A stretch of 64,000 nucleotides of DNA. Source: Sphingobacterium sp. HMA12 (GTDB lineage: Bacteria > Bacteroidota > Bacteroidia > Sphingobacteriales > Sphingobacteriaceae). Shown in pieces: positions 44,890 through 53,577 of this stretch. The notes beneath the pieces were generated by a model, which did no database searches, was not told where the DNA came from, and saw only the letters and a list, made by a program, of their open reading frames with translations. The stretch covers positions 124,001-188,000 of the forward strand of contig NZ_BEYR01000007.1 in the NCBI RefSeq assembly GCF_002933815.1, read 5' to 3'. The translations under genes and the position numbers were made by a program. Position 1 is the first letter of the stretch; each line of letters begins with the position of its first letter.

Positions 44890-47532
44890 ATGATTATTTT
44901 TAAATATAGCCTATACGTTATTTATTTTTTGACGTTTTTTAATCCATTTCTTCTACATGCCGATACAAGCGATATGGTTAAAAAAGGATTTGATTTGGCG
45001 GAAGGGCAGTATGAATTACTTTATAACAAACATAAAGACCTTAGTAAGTATCCGCGATCGGCAGATCCCAACGGGAAAACAACATTTACAGATATTCGCG
45101 ATTGGACAGGTGGCTTTTGGCCGGGCTGTCTTTGGTATGTTTTTGAATATACGGGCGATGATAAATGGCGTGAAGCTGCATTACAATGGACGAATTCTTT
45201 ACGCGAAAATCAATTTAATACAAACCATCATGACATTGGATTTGTGATGAACTGTAGTTATGGAAATGCTTATCGATTGACAGGAGACACTACCTTCAAA
45301 TCGATCTTGATCCAGAGTGCCAAATCCTTGTTGACGCGTTTCAATCCTAAGGTGGGAGCAATTAAATCTTGGGATACATTTTATTCCTGGGATGGTAAGC
45401 ATAAATATGATTTTCCGGTCATTATTGATAATATGATGAATTTGGAGCTTCTTTTTTTGGCATCAAAGTTATCGGGAGATCCTATTTACCGTAATGTGGC
45501 CATTCGGCATGCCGAGACAACACTAAAAAATCAATATCGTCCAGATTATAGTTCGTATCATGTGGTTGCCTATGATCCCAATACAGGTGCTGTATTGAGT
45601 AGGGAAACTGCGCAGGGCTTTGCTGATAATTCTGCTTGGGCGCGAGGGCAAGCTTGGGGATTGTATGGCTTTGTGCTGATGTATCGTGAAACGAAAGACC
45701 CAAAGTATCTTGAAGCCGCACAAAAAATGGCGGATTTTTATATAAACCATCCGCGTCTACCCCAAGATAAGGTGCCGCTATGGGATTTTGATGTCGACCA
45801 GCCAGGATTCTTTCCAAACTGGGATTATCGTAAAGCTGATTTTAAGACCGTACCGCGTGATGTTTCTGCTGCCGCAGTCACTGCTTCGGCATTGCTGGAA
45901 CTGGTTGACTATATGGGAACCAGACGAAAGCAGGAATATTTAGATGTGGCCGAAATGATCTTGCGATCATTAGGTTCGCCACAATACTCCAGTGAGGTTG
46001 GAGCAAATGGCTTGTTTGTCTTGGAGCATAGTGTGGGCAGTATCCCGCATAAAGGGGAGATCGACGTACCCTTGGTATATGCAGACTATTATTATTTAGA
46101 AGCATTGATGCGATGGAACAAGCAAAGACATCGGCTTGCGCAATTGATGGAGGAATGGCAGGAGATGAATAAGAAGAAGGCACAGGTACTCAAAGATTTT
46201 CAGCAACAAAAATTTGGACTCTTTATTCATTGGGGGCTATACGCCATTCCAGCAGGTATATGGAATGGAAAGAAGATAGAAGATCTGGGTAGTCCAAGTG
46301 TAGCCGAATGGATTCAATTGGTTGCAAAAATTCCACGGTCCACCTATGCCAAATTAGCGGATCAATTCTCCCCGCAATCTTTTGATGCCGATAAAATTGT
46401 TAAAATGGCTAAGGATGCCGGTATGAAGTATCTTGTTGTGACCAGCAAGCATCACGATGGATTTGCCCTATATGGCTCAGCTGTAAGCCCATTTAACGTG
46501 ATACAAGCGACACCCTATAAACGGGATATTATTCAGGAACTTTACGATGCTTGCATTCGTCATCAACTCGATTTTGGCGTCTACTATTCCCATAACATTG
46601 ATTGGAAAGACGGTAGTGACGCACAGTATGCCGCTACAAAAGCACAGCATGATATGCTAAACAAAAAAACTGATGCCTTTGGGGCGAACCTTTGGGATCC
46701 AAGTACAAATTCCTTTGCTTCCTATCTCAATGAAAAAGCAATTCCGCAGGTTAGAGAAATTTTGAACCGATTTAAGCAGCTAAAATATATATGGTTTGAT
46801 ATGCCCGGACTGATGACGGCTGAGCAGAGTTTTCGTTTCTATAAAACCGTGTACGAGTGTAACCCCCATGTCATTGTATCCGAACGGATTGGCAATGGCA
46901 TGGGCGATTATGCCATTCCGGGTGATAATCGGATTCCCGATCCTTCGGAGCATTTTACCCAACCTTGGGAAGCCATCGGGACATTCAACCATTCTTGGGG
47001 CTATAAATCTTATGACCATGATTGGAAAGATGTGAATGAATTACGGTATTGGCTGTTGGAAATTGTCAGCAAAGGGGGTAATTATATGCTTAATATTGGT
47101 CCCGATGCACAAGGAAATGTAGCCGCACCTGTAAAAAAAAATCTTGCTATCTTAGGGAGATGGTTACAGCTCAATGCTGAAGCAGTTTATGGGACATCGC
47201 CTTGGACCATCGCACACGAGGGACCAACAATAATTCGGATAACAGACACCGAACAACGGGAAAGAGAGGGATTTAAAGCCGCATTTACGGCCTTGGATTT
47301 TTGGTTTACACAGAAGAAAGATTTTGTCTATGTCATGGCTCTCGTAGCACCCAAGGATGGGGTCGTCAAGGTAAAGTCCCTGAACCAAAATAAAGCTAAA
47401 GTGAAATCAGTGGAAATCTTAGGGTTTGGTCCGGTCCATTTTTGGCAGGATGACCAAGGATTGCAGTTGAAATTACCCAAGAAGATGCAAAATAACAGTT
47501 TGGGCTACGCACTCAAAATAAAACTAAGCTAA
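44890..47532 (+). CDS. GH88-GH29 fusion: unsaturated uronyl hydrolase plus alpha-L-fucosidase
   Basis: This 880-residue secreted protein has a signal peptide of about 25 residues and two whole catalytic domains. Residues ~30-415 form a GH88 (alpha/alpha)6 domain, which hydrolyses unsaturated uronyl ends made by polysaccharide lyases. It keeps RDWTGGFWPGCLWY, catalytic Asp115 in HHDIGF and Asp180 in IIDNMMNLE, ARGQAWGLYGF and PLVYADYYYLEAL. Residues ~435-770 form a GH29 alpha-L-fucosidase barrel: KFGLFIHWGLYAIPAG, TSKHHDGFALYGS, nucleophile Asp637 in IWFDMPG and GGNYMLNIGPDAQGN. A C-terminal beta-sandwich covers about 790-880. The link (about 415-435) is a charged helix rich in Gln, Glu and Lys. 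The frame is continuous with no sign of assembly error. The fusion implies one substrate carrying both unsaturated uronate and fucose. Confidence 0.92.
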   Translation: MIIFKYSLYVIYFLTFFNPFLLHADTSDMVKKGFDLAEGQYELLYNKHKDLSKYPRSADPNGKTTFTDIRDWTGGFWPGCLWYVFEYTGDDKWREAALQWTNSLRENQFNTNHHDIGFVMNCSYGNAYRLTGDTTFKSILIQSAKSLLTRFNPKVGAIKSWDTFYSWDGKHKYDFPVIIDNMMNLELLFLASKLSGDPIYRNVAIRHAETTLKNQYRPDYSSYHVVAYDPNTGAVLSRETAQGFADNSAWARGQAWGLYGFVLMYRETKDPKYLEAAQKMADFYINHPRLPQDKVPLWDFDVDQPGFFPNWDYRKADFKTVPRDVSAAAVTASALLELVDYMGTRRKQEYLDVAEMILRSLGSPQYSSEVGANGLFVLEHSVGSIPHKGEIDVPLVYADYYYLEALMRWNKQRHRLAQLMEEWQEMNKKKAQVLKDFQQQKFGLFIHWGLYAIPAGIWNGKKIEDLGSPSVAEWIQLVAKIPRSTYAKLADQFSPQSFDADKIVKMAKDAGMKYLVVTSKHHDGFALYGSAVSPFNVIQATPYKRDIIQELYDACIRHQLDFGVYYSHNIDWKDGSDAQYAATKAQHDMLNKKTDAFGANLWDPSTNSFASYLNEKAIPQVREILNRFKQLKYIWFDMPGLMTAEQSFRFYKTVYECNPHVIVSERIGNGMGDYAIPGDNRIPDPSEHFTQPWEAIGTFNHSWGYKSYDHDWKDVNELRYWLLEIVSKGGNYMLNIGPDAQGNVAAPVKKNLAILGRWLQLNAEAVYGTSPWTIAHEGPTIIRITDTEQREREGFKAAFTALDFWFTQKKDFVYVMALVAPKDGVVKVKSLNQNKAKVKSVEILGFGPVHFWQDDQGLQLKLPKKMQNNSLGYALKIKLS

Positions 47533-47576
47533 TTCTAATATTGGCTGTATCAATTATAACGATGTAAAAACTAATA

Positions 47577-48527
47577 ATGAATACAAAAAAAATGCGCGTT
47601 TTGTCGCTACTCTTCTGCTTAAGTTTATGGTATGCGCAAGCTATTGGGCAAAAAAAAGCAAATAGTTTTGCTTGGAACGATGGGCAAAAAGTACTTTTTT
47701 TAGGCAATAGCATTACTTACGCCGGGCAATACGTCGCTATGACCGAAAGTCTATTGCTGAGCAGTCATCCGAAAAGGAAACCTCAATTTATTAATTCGGG
47801 GCTACCAAGTGAGACCGTTTCTGGACTCAGTGAACCGAATCATGCCGATGGAAAATTTCCACGACCTTGTCTATTTGACCGTTTGGACAATGTGCTTGAT
47901 AAAATCAAACCTGAGGTTGTTTTCGTCTGTTATGGCATGAATGATGGCATTTATCTTCCTTTTGATTCCGTCCGTTTTGAAGCTTATAAAGATGGAATTA
48001 TCCGCTTGCGCAAACGCTTGGTTGAGCAGGGCGTCAAACGCATGATATGGATGACTCCTCCGGTACATGATGATCCGCAGCTTCGACTCAATGGCTATAA
48101 TAAAGTATTGGATCGTTATGCTGAATGGCTTATCGGCTATGCCAGAAAGCAGTCCTGGGAAATCATCGACCTCCATTTTCCCATGCGTCGTTATTTGGAA
48201 GCCAAGATCGAGAAAGATGCTCAATTTAAACTGGCAGCAGATGGGGTACACCCCGGAGAGTTGGGCCATTGGCTGATGGCAAAGGAAATTGTGCCGCACC
48301 TGATGCCTAACTTTCCGCTTGAAAGCACATGGGACGACAATTTGCACGATAAGCCAAAACTTCTGCAATTGTATGCGCTCGTTTTGAAAAGACAGACGAT
48401 TATGAAAGACGCATGGTTGACTTTTACAGGTCATAAACGACCTGGACTATCCAAAGGAATTCCAATGAAAGATGCAAGCAAAGCATATGCTGCTATTCAG
48501 GCAGAAATTAAAACTTTGGGTTTCTGA
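47577..48527 (+). CDS. SGNH/GDSL family hydrolase (probable carbohydrate esterase)
   Basis: This 316-residue secreted protein has a signal peptide ending near QAIGQ. The SGNH blocks are present: VLFLGNSITYAGQY with the nucleophile Ser, the glycine-bearing FINSGLPSETVSG, VCYGMNDGIY with the Asn, and DGVHPGELGHWLMAKEI with the catalytic Asp-His pair. Family members in polysaccharide loci usually remove acetyl or other acyl groups from sugars, and that is the most likely role here; lipase or rhamnogalacturonan-acetylesterase activities cannot be told apart by eye. It lies between two fucosidase-encoding genes, 44 and 52 bp from its neighbours, in one operon. Confidence 0.85.
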   Translation: MNTKKMRVLSLLFCLSLWYAQAIGQKKANSFAWNDGQKVLFLGNSITYAGQYVAMTESLLLSSHPKRKPQFINSGLPSETVSGLSEPNHADGKFPRPCLFDRLDNVLDKIKPEVVFVCYGMNDGIYLPFDSVRFEAYKDGIIRLRKRLVEQGVKRMIWMTPPVHDDPQLRLNGYNKVLDRYAEWLIGYARKQSWEIIDLHFPMRRYLEAKIEKDAQFKLAADGVHPGELGHWLMAKEIVPHLMPNFPLESTWDDNLHDKPKLLQLYALVLKRQTIMKDAWLTFTGHKRPGLSKGIPMKDASKAYAAIQAEIKTLGF

Positions 48528-48579
48528 TCGACGATATTTATCACCCGAATGAATGAACTTTTATGTATAAATCTATATC

Positions 48580-50421
48580 ATGATGAAAATCAATTTTTTT
48601 AAGTGGAAGTGTGCAGCAGCAGTGGGAGTGTTGTTGTGCATGACCGAGGGCGCCATTTCACAGACCAAGTCGCCACCTTATGAAGGTGTGACTGGTTGGC
48701 AAGAGACTCAAGATAAGCGCATGGAATGGTTTAAGGAAGCCCGTTTTGGGCTATTTATCCATTGGGGCTTGTACAGCGCCGCAGGAGGTTCTTTTGAGGG
48801 AAAGCAATACCCACAACATTATGCCGAATGGATTCAGACTTGGGGTAAAATTCCTAGTAAGCAGTATGCTGAAGCGCTGAAACCAAAATTTACATTACAT
48901 TCTTTCGATCCGAAGTCCTGGGCCCGGCTTGCAAAAAAAACGGGAATGCGATATATGGTACTGACTTCGCGGCATCATGAGGGCTTTAGCTTATTTAATA
49001 GTCAGCAGCCCTATGCGCTGAAAAACGAGGTAACGGGCACGGCAAATTTATCGCCAAAGGGAAGAGATCTTTACCGCGAAATTATGGAAGCTTTCCGTCA
49101 GGAGGGAATGAAGGTAGGGGCCTATTATTCGCTGCTAGATTGGCAGCATCCAGATTCTTATGAGGCTTTTCAGTTAAATCCGAATACGGATAAGCATCAG
49201 CCTGATCATGAGCGCTATAAAGCTTATCTCTACGGTCAAATTAAAGAACTTGCCCAACATTATGGGCGCTTGGATATGTTATGGCCCGATTTCAGTAGCA
49301 AACAGCATGAGGGCGAAGCCTGGGGCACAAAACATATTTTGACAGATCTGATCAAATGGCAGCCCAACATTATTATCAATAATCGATTTTGGAATGGACT
49401 TGAAAATAAGAACGGTGATATTGGAACTCCGGAGAAATATATTCCACCGACAGGTCTACCTGGCATGTATTGGGAGGTGAGCCATACCATGAATGAAAGT
49501 TATGGTTACAGTGCTCACGATCAAAACTGGAAAAGCTTCCCCAAGATCATGCAATTATTTGTAGAAACGGTGAGTAAAGGTGGCAATTTTCTGTTGAATG
49601 TCGGTCCGGATGGCGATGGAGCAATTCCCGAACCTGCGGTGCGGATTATGGAACAGATCGGTGATTGGATGAAGATCAATAGTGAAGCGATATACGGAAC
49701 TACGGCCAGTCCTTTTCAGGCCTTGGATTGGGGCTATTGCACTCAAAAGAATGGTAAATTATACCTGCATGTCTTTGACCGTCCTGCCAGTGGAAAAATA
49801 GATCTTCCTATCAAAAACAAGGTGACAGCTGTTTATACTTTGGCTTTGCCCAAAACGAAATTAAAACCCGCCTCGGAGAATGGAAAACCTGTAATTCCTG
49901 TCGATACCTTTGATAAAGGCAAAGGTCCGAAAGTTATTGTTGTTGAAATACAGGGAAAGCCAATTGTCGAGGAAAGTTTGACCCAGACACAGGCCGATGG
50001 ACGTATTGTAATGAATGCAAATAATGCAAAACTACAAGAAGGGAAGGGGTTGAAAATAATTGGCGCACATACCCATGATCCCAATCGGCCAAACGCTATC
50101 GGCCAATGGAAAGATCTCCAGGACAGGATATTTTGGGATATCAAAATTCAAAAACCCGGTAAGTATAAGGTGCTCATTAATTATCTGCCCAACAACAAGC
50201 GTCGAGGAAAAATTATGCTCTCGATGCTCGGCCAGCAACTTCCATGGGCATTTATAGCTGAACAAGAAACTAAATTTAAGGAAGTGAGTATGGGGACCAT
50301 AGAGGTATCTCAGCAAGTGATTGGCGAGCCCAGTACAAAGGTGATTTTGCAAGCTACGGCCATCGAAGGTGATACTCTGCCGGAGATTGCGTCGATTACC
50401 TTGGTTCCCATTCAAGAATAA
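48580..50421 (+). CDS. GH29 alpha-L-fucosidase with C-terminal beta domains
   Basis: This 613-residue secreted enzyme has a signal peptide ending near EGAISQ. The GH29 barrel covers about residues 45-360: ARFGLFIHWGLYSAAGGSFE, TSRHHEGFSLFNS, nucleophile Asp237 in DMLWPDFSS and GGNFLLNVGPDGDGAIPEP. Two beta-rich regions follow: a domain next to the barrel (about 375-470) and a distal sandwich (about 490-613) that contains KYKVLINYLP and may bind carbohydrate. Retaining fucosidases of this family release L-fucose from several linkages. It is independent of, and only distantly similar to, the GH29 half of the fusion enzyme, so the two probably handle different fucose linkages. Confidence 0.93.
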   Translation: MMKINFFKWKCAAAVGVLLCMTEGAISQTKSPPYEGVTGWQETQDKRMEWFKEARFGLFIHWGLYSAAGGSFEGKQYPQHYAEWIQTWGKIPSKQYAEALKPKFTLHSFDPKSWARLAKKTGMRYMVLTSRHHEGFSLFNSQQPYALKNEVTGTANLSPKGRDLYREIMEAFRQEGMKVGAYYSLLDWQHPDSYEAFQLNPNTDKHQPDHERYKAYLYGQIKELAQHYGRLDMLWPDFSSKQHEGEAWGTKHILTDLIKWQPNIIINNRFWNGLENKNGDIGTPEKYIPPTGLPGMYWEVSHTMNESYGYSAHDQNWKSFPKIMQLFVETVSKGGNFLLNVGPDGDGAIPEPAVRIMEQIGDWMKINSEAIYGTTASPFQALDWGYCTQKNGKLYLHVFDRPASGKIDLPIKNKVTAVYTLALPKTKLKPASENGKPVIPVDTFDKGKGPKVIVVEIQGKPIVEESLTQTQADGRIVMNANNAKLQEGKGLKIIGAHTHDPNRPNAIGQWKDLQDRIFWDIKIQKPGKYKVLINYLPNNKRRGKIMLSMLGQQLPWAFIAEQETKFKEVSMGTIEVSQQVIGEPSTKVILQATAIEGDTLPEIASITLVPIQE

Positions 50422-50530
50422 ACTATCTTTAGGAGAACCTGAACAAATCTTTATAGCTAAACCAATTTGCCGTCAAAGGCCTGATAAAGTGCCGGTAAAG
50501 ACGAACAGAAAATAAATTATAAAATAAAGA

Positions 50531-51814
50531 ATGAAAAGAAGAGAATTTATAGCCAAGGGGATTGTATCTTCTTTGGCTTTTACAATTGTCCCTCGCGTTG
50601 TGTTGGGCGGAAATGGATTCCTTGCACCAAGTGATCGCATCAATCTTGGGTTTATTGGTGTAGGAAAACAATCCTATACCTTAATGAATGGCCTCAATCG
50701 CTGTAAGGAAATCGCTAGTTTAGCAGCCTGTGATGTAGATCGTAACAAATTGGCTGCATTTATTACTGCAACAACAAAAAAGCAAACGGAACTGTCAAAG
50801 GCACAAACCGATATCAAGGCATATCACCATTATCGGGAACTGTTGGGTCGGAAAGATATTGATGCGGTTGTCATTGCAACACCAGATCATTGGCATGCAC
50901 AGATTGCGGTCGATGCTGCTAAAGCTGGCAAGGATATCTATTGTGAGAAACCTCTTGCGCTTACTATTGCCGAAGGTCGGGCAATGGTCGATGCAACCCG
51001 GAAATATAAACGTGTATTTCAAACAGGTAGCATGCAGCGTTCGTCGTACAATTTTAGACAGGCCGCAGAACTGGTTCTCAACGGTTATATCGGTAAAATA
51101 AAGGAAATCAACGTATCTGTTGGCGAGCCGGTCAAGCAATGTGATCTTCCATCCATGCCGGCACCCGACTATCTCGACTGGGATATGTGGGTAGGACCTT
51201 CACCCTATAGGGGATACAACCCAATCTTAAGTCCGCCATTGGAAGATGATAAATGGGCATGGTGGCGCGGCTATCGCGATTTTGGCGGTGGTTATATCAC
51301 AGATTGGGGGGCGCATATGTTTGACATCGTCCAATGGGCATTGGGCATGGACGAATCTGGCCCAGTTCAGTTTAATCCACCCAAAGAAGCCAATAGCAAC
51401 ACGGGGCTTTCCTTTAGCTACGCAAATGGTGTTAAGGTAAATCATGTGCAATGGGGAGTACATAATGCGATTCAGTTTATCGGTGAAAAAGGTAAGATTG
51501 AAGTAAGCAGAGAATTTATCCGCTCGAATCCGGAAAATTTGGCCAATCTTAAATTGACATCTGCAGATCGTCGTCTGTATTATAGCGATAATCACTATCA
51601 GGACTGGGTTGATGCGATTAAAAAAAGAAGTAAGCCTATCTGTGATGTTGAAATAGGTCACCGGACGAGCTCAGTGTGCAATGCCATCAATATTGCTTAT
51701 GAACTTCAAAAGGATTTGAAATGGAATCCACAAAAAGAACAGTTCGACAATGAATATGCTAATCTCATGCGTAGCCGACCCTATCGCGGTGAATGGGATT
51801 TTAGAAAATTCTAG
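50531..51814 (+). CDS. Gfo/Idh/MocA family oxidoreductase with Tat-type signal
   Basis: This 427-residue protein starts MKRREFIAKGIVSSLAFTIV, a twin-arginine-type export signal, so it is folded with its cofactor before export. The NAD(P)-binding Rossmann fold starts at INLGFIGVGKQS. TPDHWHAQIAVDAAKAGKDI leads into the conserved EKPLALT lysine motif. The C-terminal domain contains DWGAHMFDIVQWALG. Such exported enzymes act on sugars in the periplasm. Some Tat-exported members are NAD-dependent glycosidases (GH109), but the GH109-specific pattern is not clear, so I do not assign it. It is the last gene of the fucose/uronate operon and is followed by a strong terminator. Confidence 0.88.
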   Translation: MKRREFIAKGIVSSLAFTIVPRVVLGGNGFLAPSDRINLGFIGVGKQSYTLMNGLNRCKEIASLAACDVDRNKLAAFITATTKKQTELSKAQTDIKAYHHYRELLGRKDIDAVVIATPDHWHAQIAVDAAKAGKDIYCEKPLALTIAEGRAMVDATRKYKRVFQTGSMQRSSYNFRQAAELVLNGYIGKIKEINVSVGEPVKQCDLPSMPAPDYLDWDMWVGPSPYRGYNPILSPPLEDDKWAWWRGYRDFGGGYITDWGAHMFDIVQWALGMDESGPVQFNPPKEANSNTGLSFSYANGVKVNHVQWGVHNAIQFIGEKGKIEVSREFIRSNPENLANLKLTSADRRLYYSDNHYQDWVDAIKKRSKPICDVEIGHRTSSVCNAINIAYELQKDLKWNPQKEQFDNEYANLMRSRPYRGEWDFRKF

Positions 51815-51836
51815 TCTTCGCTATAAATTTTCGACT

Positions 51837-51875
51837 CAGGCTTGACAAGATTGTTTTGTCAAGCCTGTTTTGTTT
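51837..51875 (+). terminator. Intrinsic terminator at the end of the fucose/uronate operon
   Basis: CAGGCTTGACAA at 51837-51848 pairs perfectly with TTGTCAAGCCTG at 51856-51867 around a 7-base loop. TTTTGTTT follows, so the stem and U-rich tail are typical of a rho-independent terminator. It lies 22 bp after the oxidoreductase stop. Confidence 0.88.
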
Positions 51876-52371
51876 ATTGATCAATATTTCTACCACAATA
51901 CAGACCTGTATTACCCTATTTTAGACAGCAACATGTTATAGACATCGAATCGCATACTTGACAAGTTTGACCTCATATTTTCTCGCTATCAACTTTAACA
52001 TTCTTTCGTATAATAGACGTTTTTTCTTCGGAACTTAGTCGTTGCTTATTCGGTGCCAACCGAAGTAGTACCGAACAAATACCGAATAAGCACCGAGTAA
52101 AGTACGAAAATGGTATTAGGTAAAACTAGTTTTTGACTGGCCGAAATAGGCAAGTTATCTGATGGCGGAAAGATGATGAAAGCTAGCATATTGGAGTAAT
52201 CATTTACAATGTTTGATCACTAGATTGCTTTTCTTATACGGTGATAAAAAAATTCATGACTAGCAGATTTAAAACAGAGGGAACAAAAAAGAAAATTTGC
52301 TATTCTGGAGAGATAATTGCTTTATTTGTATTACGCAATTATTAAATACGAACAGCAGAGGGAACCCCGAT
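51876..52371. other. About 500-bp non-coding region upstream of the lacI-type gene
   Basis: No convincing protein gene lies here. The main content is the phased repeat array at 52023-52114, described separately. The remainder is AT-rich and should hold the lacI-type promoter, but I see no clear -33/-7 pair. An open frame runs from 52297 into the regulator, but its first 25 residues look non-coding. Confidence 0.5.
52023..52114. repeat. 11-bp-phased ACCGAA array forming a large inverted repeat
   Basis: ACCGAR cores occur on the plus strand at 52060, 52071, 52082 and 52093, exactly 11 bp apart, with a decayed fifth (TACGAA) at 52104. On the minus strand the same core is perfect at 52050-52055, decayed at 52039-52044 and one mismatch off at 52028-52033, again every 11 bp. 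The two halves face each other around GCCA at 52056-52059, so the whole is a head-to-head palindrome. GCTTATTCGGT at 52045-52055 also pairs with ACCGAATAAGC at 52082-52092. One repeat per helical turn would put all cores on one DNA face. Confidence 0.8.
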
Positions 52372-53382
52372 ATGTCTCAATTAACAATAGTAGATTTGGC
52401 CAAACGACTAGGCTTGTCAAAGTCCACCGTTTCCCGTGCATTTCGGGATAACGTGGATATTAATCCGGCTACGAAAGCTCGTATTTTGGCTATGGCCGAA
52501 GAAATAGGATTTTCACCAAATGTTTATGCAAGTAGCCTGAAAGCGAACAAAAGCCTGACTATTGCGATTATTATCCCCGAATTTGGCAATAAGTTTTTTT
52601 CACAGGCCATCAAGGGCATTGAAGCTGTGGCGCGGTCAAAAGGCTACCATACCTTAATTTACGTGACGGATCATCAGGTGCAGAATGAGGCGTCTATTAT
52701 TCGTTCCTTGGCGAATGGACGTGTGGATGGTGTTATCATCTCGGCTTCAGGTGAAGGAAAAGATCACTCCCATATCCAGTTGCTGGAAGAACGGGGTATT
52801 CCGGTGATGTTTTTTGACCGTGCATATGACGACTGGAAAGGGGGGTACATCACGGGGAATGACTTTGATTCTGCTTACCTCGCAACGAAGCATTTGATTA
52901 CGAATGCCTGCAAACGGATTGCTTACCTCGCCATCAATCCCAATGTTTCTATTGGTAAAGTCCGTAAAGATGGGTACGAGAAAGCTTTGCGGGAAGCTGG
53001 ACTGACGATTCATCCGGAACTTATCTTGGATACCGTCAACGATGCGGAACAAAATATGCGGGATATTGCGGCTTTGATCGAAAGAGAGAAGCCAGATGCT
53101 ATATTTGCTTCCGTTGAGCGCTTGGCAATTTCCAGTATCCGTGTTGCCAAGCGGCAAGGGATCCGGATTCCGGAAGATCTCAAGATCATTTGTTTTTCCT
53201 GTCTGGATATCGCCGATCTCATTGATCCAGCACTCAGCGTGGTGAAACAACCGGCTTATGAAATGGGCGAATTAGTAACAAAATACCTCTTGGATAAGAT
53301 GGATGATCCAACTAATGATAAGTTTGCTAATTCGGTTTATCTTGATTCCCAGCTTATTTTTCAAAAATCTAGCCTGAAATAA
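52372..53382 (+). CDS. LacI family transcriptional regulator of the starch/maltose locus
   Basis: This 336-residue regulator starts at the ATG at 52372 (MSQLTIVDLAKRLGLSKSTV); the longer frame from 52297 adds 25 unlikely residues before the DNA-binding domain. The LacI helix-turn-helix covers about residues 4-24, followed by the hinge helix (PNVYASSLKANKSLTIAIII). A periplasmic-binding-protein-like effector domain runs to the end (NGRVDGVIISASG, FFDRAYDDW, ISSIRVAKRQGIRIPEDLKI). It lies directly upstream of a GH13/SusC/SusD/SusE/GH13 operon, so maltose or a maltodextrin is the likely inducer. The two palindromes downstream of it are its probable operators. Confidence 0.93.
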   Translation: MSQLTIVDLAKRLGLSKSTVSRAFRDNVDINPATKARILAMAEEIGFSPNVYASSLKANKSLTIAIIIPEFGNKFFSQAIKGIEAVARSKGYHTLIYVTDHQVQNEASIIRSLANGRVDGVIISASGEGKDHSHIQLLEERGIPVMFFDRAYDDWKGGYITGNDFDSAYLATKHLITNACKRIAYLAINPNVSIGKVRKDGYEKALREAGLTIHPELILDTVNDAEQNMRDIAALIEREKPDAIFASVERLAISSIRVAKRQGIRIPEDLKIICFSCLDIADLIDPALSVVKQPAYEMGELVTKYLLDKMDDPTNDKFANSVYLDSQLIFQKSSLK

Positions 53383-53430
53383 GAAAAAAAATATTTGTTT
53401 TTTGTTATCCCATTATTTAGCTTTGGTTAC

Positions 53431-53450
53431 TTTCGGGAACATTCCCGAAA
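53431..53450. promoter_or_regulatory. Probable LacI-type operator 1
   Basis: TTTCGGGAA and TTCCCGAAA form perfect 9-bp inverted arms around a 2-base centre. The site lies 48 bp after the lacI-type stop. The shape (an even palindrome with a GGGAAC/GTTCCC-like core) fits LacI-family operators. Confidence 0.75.
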
Positions 53451-53530
53451 GTATTTAAATAATCAATTTGTATAAAATATTGGAAGGGTAAATCCGGAAA
53501 ATCGCAATAGGCGATTTCTTTTTACCTTGA

Positions 53531-53550
53531 TTTCGGGAACGTTCCCAATG
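53531..53550. promoter_or_regulatory. Probable LacI-type operator 2
   Basis: TTTCGGGAACGTTCCCAATG contains the perfect 12-bp palindrome GGGAACGTTCCC at 53535-53546 with a central CG, as in many LacI-family sites. It differs from operator 1 in one core base and the right flank. Its centre is exactly 100 bp from that of operator 1 and it lies 27 bp before the GH13 start, a good place to repress or activate. Confidence 0.78.
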
Positions 53551-53577
53551 TCAATTTCCAATGAAAACTAATTATCG

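Noticed and set aside
47871..48434. 187-codon open frame antisense to the SGNH hydrolase
   Set aside because: It is contained in a gene with all SGNH blocks; no signal or domain is visible in the antisense frame.
50531..51814. Firm GH109 assignment for the exported oxidoreductase
   Set aside because: The Tat signal and Rossmann fold fit, but the substrate-side motif (DWGAHMFDI) is also common in non-glycosidase family members.
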